Source of the DNA: Deltaproteobacteria bacterium
GTDB taxonomy: Bacteria > Desulfobacterota > Desulfobacteria > Desulfobacterales > JAUVVS01
Assembly (NCBI GenBank): GCA_030604545.1
Contig: JAUVVS010000097.1
Coordinates: forward strand, 1 to 7,280
DNA: 7,280 nt
Reading direction: 5' to 3'
Shown here piece by piece: positions 1 to 4,516 of this stretch (positions within the stretch are counted from its first letter, which is position 1; every line of letters starts with the position of its first letter). Under the pieces are notes generated by a model, which searched no databases, was not told the DNA's origin, and saw nothing but the letters and a program-made list of their open reading frames with translations. The translations under genes and the position numbers were made by a program.

Positions 1-611
1 GCTACCCCGTAGTTTTGCCTGAGCTTTGAAAAGACCGCTTTTAACCCTGCATCTTTATCGATATGGTCCAGCTTGACTGTTTCCCTCAACGCTCTGATCC
101 GCCTGTAGATATAAGGATTTCTTAAGGCCTTGCCTATGATAGCAGACGGGTATTTTTTTAGATATGTAAAAACCCCCAGGTATTCCCACGGTCCCAGATG
201 GGACAGGGCAACAATTACCCCATTACCTCTGGCAAAAGCGCCGTCAAAATGCTCGGCCCCTTTAAAGAATATGTGTTTCGCTGATACATTTACAAACTTG
301 GGCAGTCTGAAAAATTCCATAAAAGAAGTCATTAAATTACGGAAGGATTCTAAGGCAATTTTTGTTTTTTCAGAATCTGATTTGGAATTACCGAACGCGA
401 TGGTAAGATTATTGAGGGCGACTCTTCTCCTCTCTGGCAATATCAAAAACATGATTTCCCCGATCCTTCTGGTTATCCAGGTAGAAACCTTGATGGGGAA
501 GAAATTAATCAATGCCATTGTTGTGTGCAGAAGTATGTATTCGACGAAGTACCAGGCCGGGAATGAATTCGTAAATTTTCGCCTTAATAATTTAGGCCAA
601 TTCGTATGCAT
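1..611 (-). CDS. lpxL: LpxL/HtrB-family lipid A (lysophospholipid) acyltransferase, 3' part outside window
   Basis: Members of this family transfer an acyl chain to a lipid A precursor or related lipid at the cytoplasmic face of the inner membrane. Translating 611 down to 1 gives 203 uninterrupted codons, and the frame leaves the window at position 1; the family is usually about 290-310 residues. Visible marks are an N-terminal hydrophobic and basic region (about residues 20-60), the PERRRVALNNL stretch (about 59-69) typical of the family, and ALSHLGPWEY (about 135-144). The last holds the HX4(D/E) catalytic pair, H138 and E143. KALRNPYIYRRIR follows, as expected. ATG at 611 is the first start after an in-frame TAA (621-623) that ends the upstream gene. 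Only 9 bases separate the two genes and no Shine-Dalgarno is visible, so translational coupling to the Spy-like gene is likely. I cannot separate LpxL from other paralogues such as LpxM. Confidence 0.9.
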   Translation of the reverse strand, partial: MHTNWPKLLRRKFTNSFPAWYFVEYILLHTTMALINFFPIKVSTWITRRIGEIMFLILPERRRVALNNLTIAFGNSKSDSEKTKIALESFRNLMTSFMEFFRLPKFVNVSAKHIFFKGAEHFDGAFARGNGVIVALSHLGPWEYLGVFTYLKKYPSAIIGKALRNPYIYRRIRALRETVKLDHIDKDAGLKAVFSKLRQNYGV

Positions 612-620
612 GCGGAGGCG

Positions 621-1100
621 TTACTGCATCTTTTGTTTTTTGCACTTCTTCAGGAACCCTTTCATCTTCTCTTTTTGCCCTTTTGTCAAAATGCCCTTTA
701 ATGCAGTATAAGCTCCTATCGAAGATTTGGTTTTTTCCTTCTTAAGGTCGTATTTTTTATCGATTAATTTGTTTACAGCGCTTGTGTTTATCGGATCTTC
801 CCACATCGCGGCTTTTATATCGAGGGCGAGTATCTTGATTTCGGCATCTTTTCTGATTAAATCCTTTGTGGTCTTCATTTTCAATTCTTTGATTTTAGCC
901 ACCTGTGCGTCCGAAAGGCCAAGTTCTTCTTTCTTCGCGAGTATTAAATGCGCCTTGAAGGAGAACTTTTTTTCAAGATCCCACTGGTGCCCTTTTTGCC
1001 CTTTTGTTTTACCATGGTCAAGTGCATAAACCTCAAGCGGCATAACACTAAGGGTTAACACAGAGACTAAAAGCGCGATAAGCATCAATTTTCTTTTCAT
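621..1100 (-). CDS. Spy/CpxP-like periplasmic protein with LTxxQ-type motifs
   Basis: This is a 159-residue exported protein. Residues 1-26 form a signal peptide: basic MKRK, a hydrophobic core, and a likely cleavage after VYA (A26). With no cysteine at the cleavage site it should be soluble in the periplasm. The mature part is very basic and helical. It carries two degenerate LTxxQ-type motifs, LSDAQ (62-66) and LTKGQ (138-142), the mark of the Spy/CpxP/Zra family of periplasmic chaperones and envelope-stress or metal-stress proteins. The central KELKMKTTKDLIRKDAEIK segment fits the long helix of that fold. A strong AGGAGGT lies 5 bases before the ATG. The acyltransferase gene follows after 9 bases, so the two form a likely envelope operon. 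The family call is by motif only, since sequences in this family diverge widely; its ligand cannot be read from the sequence. Confidence 0.82.
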   Translation of the reverse strand: MKRKLMLIALLVSVLTLSVMPLEVYALDHGKTKGQKGHQWDLEKKFSFKAHLILAKKEELGLSDAQVAKIKELKMKTTKDLIRKDAEIKILALDIKAAMWEDPINTSAVNKLIDKKYDLKKEKTKSSIGAYTALKGILTKGQKEKMKGFLKKCKKQKMQ

Positions 1101-1121
1101 AATTTACCTCCTTTTTCTGTA

Positions 1122-1173
1122 TATATAAATATACCTTACTTATCGAATAAAAACAAGTTATATAATATACCTT
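1122..1173. repeat. Pair of short AT-rich direct repeats upstream of the Spy-like gene
   Basis: TATATAAATATACCTT (1122-1137) and TATATAATATACCTT (1159-1173) differ by one A and start 37 bases apart. The copy nearer the gene contains the candidate -10 box. They could be tandem promoter elements or a regulator site, or chance similarity in AT-rich DNA. Confidence 0.45.
1128..1156 (-). promoter_or_regulatory. Candidate sigma70-type promoter for the Spy-like/acyltransferase pair
   Basis: On the minus strand TTGTTT (1156-1151) is followed after 17 bases by TATATT (1133-1128). Transcription would start near 1121, about 20 bases before the Shine-Dalgarno region of the Spy-like gene. The -10 matches the consensus at 5 of 6 positions, the -35 at only 3 of 6. 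The surroundings are very AT-rich, so chance matches are possible. Confidence 0.4.
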
Positions 1174-1182
1174 TTGTGTATC

Positions 1183-1209
1183 CTAACTCGGCAAAGCTAA
1201 CCAAGTTAG
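1183..1209 (-). repeat. Inverted repeat (9-bp stem, 9-base loop) between HEAT and Spy-like genes
   Basis: CTAACTCGG (1183-1191) and CCAAGTTAG (1201-1209) pair around a 9-base loop. In minus-strand RNA the only non-Watson-Crick position becomes a G-U pair, so the stem is complete in the direction of transcription. The bases after it are GGATACACAAAAGG, not a U-tract, so an intrinsic terminator for the HEAT gene is doubtful. A run of eight Cs lies nearby at 1247-1254. Confidence 0.5.
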
Positions 1210-1267
1210 AAAATCATTTAGGCGGTTCGAGCTTTGTCCGGTATGACCCCCCCCGGGCTGGTCTTTG

Positions 1268-1798
1268 TTATGTCATTTCATTGACTTTATTTAATTTAAT
1301 CAGTAACTTTTTGCCTCTGCTTTTCATAGCCGGACTGCCAGTTTTAATTAATTTTTTAAGCGAGTTAATTACTCTAGATCGCAAAACAATATCTTTTTCA
1401 GCTAAGTCAGAAAGTGCCTGCATTGAGAATGTTTTAACAATTTTGCTTTTGTCTTCAAGGTAATCAAAGAGAATTCTTACTACTTCACCTTTTTCTTTGG
1501 GGGTAATTCTAAGGCGAGGGAAAATTTGGGCTAGGTGCCAACGAACCTCTTGTTGCTCAATCTTCGCTATTTGGCAAATTAATCTTTTCTTGAATGGATG
1601 AAGATATTCCGGGTGCTTTGAGGTAATCTTTTCAATAGCATCAGCAGAGCGCATCTTTATAACGGGATCATTATTAGATAAGCCATTGAAAACATCCTTA
1701 AATAATGAAGGATTATTCAATACCTCCCTCACGACACTATTTACATTTCCAATAGAACGAAGATCGCCACCAGCCAATTTCGTTAAAATATTCTTCAT
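1268..1798 (-). CDS. Small HEAT-repeat protein
   Basis: This is a 176-residue protein made almost wholly of paired amphipathic helices of the HEAT/armadillo type. Helix pairs can be placed at about 32-59 (LFKDVFNGL...DPVIKMRSADAIEKI), 73-96, 106-133 (VVRILFDYL...IVKTFSMQALSDLA) and 144-169. The DP-V-MRSADA signature in the first repeat is typical. There is no signal peptide, no membrane segment and no catalytic motif, so a cytoplasmic protein-binding or nucleic-acid-binding scaffold is the reasonable reading; HEAT solenoids also occur in DNA alkylation repair and phycobilin lyase-like proteins. The N-terminal block fits the start of this kind of protein, which supports ATG 1798 even though no Shine-Dalgarno is visible before it. 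It lies 99 bases downstream of the exonuclease gene, across a perfect inverted repeat. Its specific role is unknown. Confidence 0.8.
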   Translation of the reverse strand: MKNILTKLAGGDLRSIGNVNSVVREVLNNPSLFKDVFNGLSNNDPVIKMRSADAIEKITSKHPEYLHPFKKRLICQIAKIEQQEVRWHLAQIFPRLRITPKEKGEVVRILFDYLEDKSKIVKTFSMQALSDLAEKDIVLRSRVINSLKKLIKTGSPAMKSRGKKLLIKLNKVNEMT

Positions 1799-1820
1799 AG
1801 TTAGGTAAGTTTCTGTAATG

Positions 1821-1850
1821 TCTGCGATTTTCCGTTTTCAAAATCGCAGA
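1821..1850. repeat. Perfect 11-bp inverted repeat upstream of the HEAT gene
   Basis: TCTGCGATTTT (1821-1831) and AAAATCGCAGA (1840-1850) are exact reverse complements around an 8-base loop. In minus-strand RNA the hairpin would sit 22 bases before the HEAT start codon. It is followed by CATTACAG, so it is not a classical terminator. An alternative pairing, GTTTTCAAA (1834-1842) with TTTGAAAAAC (1853-1862, one bulged base), overlaps it and would exclude it. Confidence 0.75.
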
Positions 1851-1897
1851 CGTTTGAAAAACTAGCATGTAGGTTTTGTATTGTTTGCAATTTTTAT

Positions 1898-2695
1898 TCA
1901 CCCTATTCCTATATCCGATTTTGCCGATGGTTCGGGGAATTTGCCTTCGAGGGCTCCTTTTACCATCAGCTTAACATCTTTGGTGAAATCCTGGTTCAAT
2001 ATCCATTCTAGATATGAGGGTTCTTTTTGTGCGATCTCCTTTATGCTATGTCTTCGTGCAAACTTTCCGAATACCGGGTAAAGCTCTCCGTTCCACCAAC
2101 GGAATTTCCTCTCTTTGTCGAAATATTCCGTGGAGCGGGTATAGTCAAGTTCTTTTAGGGATTCTATTCCTTCCTTTTCCGTACCATATCTTCTAACCTG
2201 ATCATCAAGTATTTCGATGGTCGCCTCCACATCGCCCATCGCCGAATGAGCCTTAACAAGATCCTTATTGCAGTAAAACTGGTAAGCAGCTACTAGCGTT
2301 CTTTTCTCGTGTATGTGATATATTTTCTGTGCGTCATAAACCACTCTGTCGCCGCGCTCAAATTTTAAGCCAGCCTCTACCATTTCTCTTTCGAGGATAG
2401 GTAGGTCAAAACGCTCTATGCCAAAGCCTGCCAGATCGTATTTGTCTATGAAAAATAATATTTCCGCAGCTATACTTTTAAATGGTGGGGCATTTTTGAC
2501 ATCTTCGTTTGTGATTCCTGTAACCTTGCTGACACTCGAAGGAATCGGCATGCCGGGATTCACGCGCTTTACGTAATCTTTCTTTGAACCGTCAGGGAGA
2601 CACTTAATCATTCCGATTTCTACTATTTTGTCTTTCTCTATCCATGTACCTGTTGTCTCAAGGTCAAACACTACTAATGGTTTAGATATTTTCAT
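1898..2695 (-). CDS. DnaQ-like DEDDh 3'-5' exonuclease with ExoX-type C-terminal segment
   Basis: This 265-residue protein should remove nucleotides from 3' ends of DNA or RNA using two metal ions. All DEDDh residues are present: VVFDLETTG gives D11 and E13, GFGIERFDLPIL gives D97, and HSAMGD gives H150 and D155 (HX4D). VTGITNEDV (58-66) is the usual substrate-binding loop of the DnaQ/PolC exonuclease group. After about residue 190 a second small region (FRWWNGELYPVFGKFARRHSIKEIAQKEPSYLEWIL, shown here only by its ends, 198-233) resembles the C-terminal segment of exodeoxyribonuclease X-like proteins, where FGK...Y-WIL is conserved. It is not fused to a polymerase. The Shine-Dalgarno is poor (AAAAGAAAACC before ATG). 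The endonuclease-like gene ends 46 bases upstream, and the palindromic repeat lies between them. The family is sure; the substrate and pathway are not. Confidence 0.92.
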   Translation of the reverse strand: MKISKPLVVFDLETTGTWIEKDKIVEIGMIKCLPDGSKKDYVKRVNPGMPIPSSVSKVTGITNEDVKNAPPFKSIAAEILFFIDKYDLAGFGIERFDLPILEREMVEAGLKFERGDRVVYDAQKIYHIHEKRTLVAAYQFYCNKDLVKAHSAMGDVEATIEILDDQVRRYGTEKEGIESLKELDYTRSTEYFDKERKFRWWNGELYPVFGKFARRHSIKEIAQKEPSYLEWILNQDFTKDVKLMVKGALEGKFPEPSAKSDIGIG

Positions 2696-2714
2696 GGTTT
2701 TCTTTTAAATATGA

Positions 2715-2738
2715 ACACATCCCTGCCTGCCGGCAGGC
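2715..2738. repeat. Repeat copy 1: palindromic CCTGCCGGCAGG-type intergenic repeat
   Basis: A 23-base unit (2715-2737) matches 3613-3635 at 22 positions; the one difference is G2733 against A3631. It contains a perfect 14-base palindrome, GCCTGCCGGCAGGC (2725-2738), centred at 2731/2732. It fills most of the 46-base gap between the endonuclease-like and exonuclease genes and ends 19 bases before the exonuclease ATG. Confidence 0.85.
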
Positions 2739-2741
2739 CTT

Positions 2742-3599
2742 TTATAGATAACGTTCAGATATGTATTTAATATAACTTTCATGCTTGTTACTGTATTCAG
2801 AGGACAATCTAATAATGAGCTCTTGGTAGCTCAAAGCATGAAAACGAATGCCGTCTCTCCTGGTAATCTTTGTGAATTCGTCTATTTCATCCTTGTGCCT
2901 TGCTCCCTCATGGCCCAAACAATCGTACCAGAGATAAAGAAGACGGAATTTATTCTTGCCAAACTTTTTCGTCAATCCCAGGATATGTTTAACTAGTTGC
3001 GCCGGGTGGAGGTAATTAAACTTGCGATCTTCTGGACTTATTGATTTTGCAAAAGTGCGTAGGTGTGACACTTTATCCCATGCTTCATCCAATTTGATAT
3101 ATTTTTGTTTAAGCCCTGAGTGCTTATGCGAAGAATACGCTTCTGAGAATTTACATTCGATTGCAAATACTCTAAACTTTGTTTCCAACGAATTCTCTAT
3201 GACAACATCGATGTTTGGACTGTACCTGAATTTCTTACTTATAGGGTATTTCTGTTCAAACTTAATATTCCAGGACCTGTTGTTATTTTTGTTACAGAAA
3301 CCACACGCGGCTGCAATCTTTGGAATTTGTTCTGTTTTTAACCAATATTGGAAGATATTTACTCCTAATGCTGATGAAGAATGGAGCGCACTCATCTTTG
3401 AAGGATTTCCTGTTAATTCCCCTCCATCGCCACTTTCGAAGTCTCTCCTCACAGATGGTTTTAAAGGTTCGAATAAATTATTCTCCAGTCTTGGTGTATA
3501 GGCTGGTCGACCTCGTTTGCCTTTGCTACCAACAAGCTTTATTTTGTTATTGTGTGCCCAAAGAATTTGTTTTGAAAGAATATATTCAAATGCATTCAT
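2742..3599 (-). CDS. PD-(D/E)xK restriction-endonuclease-like protein, no methyltransferase partner
   Basis: This 285-residue cytoplasmic protein is probably a nuclease. The PD-(D/E)xK core is readable: SPNIDVVIE supplies D131, and after a turn VFAIECKFSE supplies E148 and K150. FEQKYP, with E115, precedes it as the usual helix glutamate region. Upstream, LHSSSALGVNIFQYWL (72-87) and, downstream, LHPAQLVKHILGL (197-209), LLYLWYD (220-226) and FHALSYQELI (253-262) resemble the layout of PGN_0703-type putative restriction endonucleases. That family assignment is from memory and less certain than the fold. A CGFC pair (99-102) could bind metal but stands alone. No methyltransferase or specificity gene is adjacent. 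The start at 3599 has no clear Shine-Dalgarno. The gene is bracketed by two copies of one 23-base repeat, with 13 bases before the start and 3 bases between the stop and the palindrome. Confidence 0.75.
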   Translation of the reverse strand: MNAFEYILSKQILWAHNNKIKLVGSKGKRGRPAYTPRLENNLFEPLKPSVRRDFESGDGGELTGNPSKMSALHSSSALGVNIFQYWLKTEQIPKIAAACGFCNKNNNRSWNIKFEQKYPISKKFRYSPNIDVVIENSLETKFRVFAIECKFSEAYSSHKHSGLKQKYIKLDEAWDKVSHLRTFAKSISPEDRKFNYLHPAQLVKHILGLTKKFGKNKFRLLYLWYDCLGHEGARHKDEIDEFTKITRRDGIRFHALSYQELIIRLSSEYSNKHESYIKYISERYL

Positions 3600-3612
3600 A
3601 TATTTTTATCAT

Positions 3613-3635
3613 ACACATCCCTGCCTGCCGACAGG
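3613..3635. repeat. Repeat copy 2: CCTGCCGACAGG-type intergenic repeat
   Basis: This is the second copy of the 23-base unit, in the same orientation as 2715-2737 with one substitution (A3631), which breaks the palindrome at one pair. It lies 13 bases before the endonuclease-like start codon, so both copies sit just upstream of a start codon. Confidence 0.85.
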
Positions 3636-3643
3636 TTATTTTT

Positions 3644-3696
3644 TCAGCCGGAGGCTGATCCGCCGAAGCTGAACGCGAAAGCAATTCAGCGAAGGC
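3644..3696. repeat. Two adjacent hairpins next to repeat copy 2
   Basis: The first hairpin is TCAGCC (3644-3649), loop GGA, GGCTGA (3653-3658). The second is larger: GCC-GAA-GCTGAA (3662-3673) faces TTCAGC-GAA-GGC (3685-3696), that is, a 6-bp inner stem and a 3-bp outer stem separated by a symmetric GAA/GAA internal loop. The apex contains GC-GAAA-GC (3675-3682), a possible GNRA tetraloop on the plus strand. I read it as a non-coding repeat element of the kind scattered between genes in several uncultured lineages; other copies would have to be found outside this window. Confidence 0.6.
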
Positions 3697-3752
3697 AGAG
3701 AAAATGGGGTGTGGGGTTCAAATTAAAAGTTAAGACTCGACTCATTTTTGTT

Positions 3753-3920
3753 TTAATTCTTCCAATTCTTAAGAATTGCCGGGGCAATAAAAAATATCCA
3801 AATCAATGCCAGCGGAATAGTGATTATTCCGCCCATCAAAACTGCAATTACAATAAAGTTGAGTATGGCGAACCCCCAAGACATTTCTTCAAAATCTCTA
3901 TTATTGTAACCGTATGCCAT
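3753..3920 (-). CDS. Small (55 aa) hydrophobic membrane protein
   Basis: This is a 55-residue protein. It begins with a polar, acidic segment (MAYGYNNRDFEEMSW) and then runs hydrophobic from about residue 15 to 50, long enough for a two-helix hairpin with a turn near GGIITIP (30-36), ending in the basic tail KNWKN. No family is recognised. I chose ATG 3920 rather than the in-frame ATG at 3947 because AAGGA lies 8 bases before it, while the longer form has no Shine-Dalgarno. It starts 49 bases after the DUF6157-like stop and may be co-transcribed with it. Its size and lack of motifs make it the least certain gene here, though the ribosome binding site and clear membrane profile favour a real protein. 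Confidence 0.55.
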   Translation of the reverse strand: MAYGYNNRDFEEMSWGFAILNFIVIAVLMGGIITIPLALIWIFFIAPAILKNWKN

Positions 3921-3928
3921 TAAATATT

Positions 3929-3933
3929 TCCTT
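3929..3933 (-). promoter_or_regulatory. Shine-Dalgarno deciding the start of the small membrane protein
   Basis: AAGGA on the minus strand lies 8 bases before ATG 3920. No comparable purine run precedes the alternative in-frame ATG at 3947. Confidence 0.55.
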
Positions 3934-3969
3934 TTCGTTATCATCAATTTTAACTGATAATATTATGCC

Positions 3970-4326
3970 TCAAATTTTCTTGTTTCTGCTTACCCTTGTT
4001 TTTTTGACATTAGGATCTTTTTCTAATTCCTTGTATTTTTTCGTCTCACATCCAACAAGTGCGAGTTTTCCATCTTCATTTACATGAATACCCCAACCAT
4101 ATTTTTTGGGAAGGGGATTTCGACGAATGGTATATTTTTTTAATTTCAATTCTCCTGGCTTTTTCCCTCTGCGAATTAAGTTAACTTGTTCATGGAAATT
4201 CTTCTCATCGTATTTATATGGGTGCTTCGACAATTCTTCGTATTGAATGACATGTACAGGAATTTTTTGAACTATTCCTCTGTCAACAGGGCAATCTTCC
4301 GCAATTTGTATCAACCTTTGTTTCAT
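3970..4326 (-). CDS. DUF6157-like protein of unknown function
   Basis: This is a 118-residue soluble protein without signal peptide or membrane segment. Three blocks match what I recall of DUF6157: IAEDCPV near the N-terminus (8-14), IQYEELSKHPYKY (27-39), and PLPKKYGWGIHVNEDGKLAL followed by CETKKY (71-98). The C-terminus is strongly basic (VKKTRVSRNKK), as in that family. Family members are usually somewhat longer, with a fuller segment between the second and third blocks, so this is a compact version. The biochemical role is unknown to me. The start is well supported: AAGGAGGTG lies 5-6 bases before ATG 4326. A candidate promoter and three GACANTGTC palindromes lie upstream, and the small membrane protein gene follows after 49 bases. 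Confidence 0.75.
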   Translation of the reverse strand: MKQRLIQIAEDCPVDRGIVQKIPVHVIQYEELSKHPYKYDEKNFHEQVNLIRRGKKPGELKLKKYTIRRNPLPKKYGWGIHVNEDGKLALVGCETKKYKELEKDPNVKKTRVSRNKKI

Positions 4327-4355
4327 AATGCACCTCCTTAATCTACCTTACTCTT

Positions 4356-4384
4356 TAAATACCTTTTCTTCTTAGAGACCTCAA
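4356..4384 (-). promoter_or_regulatory. Candidate promoter for the DUF6157-like gene
   Basis: TTGAGG (4384-4379) and TATTTA (4361-4356) on the minus strand are separated by 17 bases and lie about 30 bases before the start codon. The -35 matches the consensus at 4 of 6 positions and the -10 at 3 of 6, so the call is weak. The palindrome cluster begins 15 bases further upstream. Confidence 0.3.
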
Positions 4385-4398
4385 TCACACATATACAG

Positions 4399-4458
4399 AG
4401 ACATTGTCCGAACACACCGGACAGTGTCTTCGATTCACACAGGAGACAGTGTCCTGTC
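4399..4458. repeat. Three GACANTGTC palindromes, two forming a 12-bp inverted repeat
   Basis: GACATTGTC (4400-4408), GACAGTGTC (4420-4428) and GACAGTGTC (4445-4453) are each a GACA-N-TGTC palindrome. The first two also form a larger inverted repeat, AGACATTGTCCG (4399-4410) with CGGACAGTGTCT (4418-4429), 11 of 12 pairs around a 7-base loop. A short CACAC word precedes each copy. They lie just upstream of the candidate promoter of the DUF6157-like gene and downstream of the PHP-ATPase stop. An operator for a dimeric regulator or a REP-like element would both fit. Confidence 0.7.
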
Positions 4459-4516
4459 ATCTAGCTTTTGACGGCGTATCAACCAATCCAAGCCACATTC
4501 TACGGAGTCCTGAAGC

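Noticed and set aside
130..711. Long plus-strand reading frame of 193 codons
   Set aside because: It lies opposite the acyltransferase, whose minus-strand frame has the HX4E motif and family signatures; the plus-strand product shows no recognisable domain.
1221..1260. tRNA-like T-arm word GGTTCGA at 1224-1230
   Set aside because: No acceptor, D or anticodon stems can be placed around it on either strand.
2725..2745. Palindrome followed by CTTTT as a rho-independent terminator
   Set aside because: The T-run is on the plus strand, where no gene ends; on the minus strand no U-tract follows the stem.
2742..3599. Classical restriction-modification system
   Set aside because: No methyltransferase or specificity subunit is present in the window, so only an orphan endonuclease-like protein can be claimed.
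3022..3658. Two plus-strand reading frames of 159 and 112 codons
   Set aside because: Both are antisense to the endonuclease-like gene, which has a readable PD-(D/E)xK core; neither has a Shine-Dalgarno or recognisable motif.
4399..4458. Possible CRISPR array
   Set aside because: The repeated core is only 9 bases, with 11- and 16-base gaps; there are no repeat-spacer units of normal size and no cas gene in the window.
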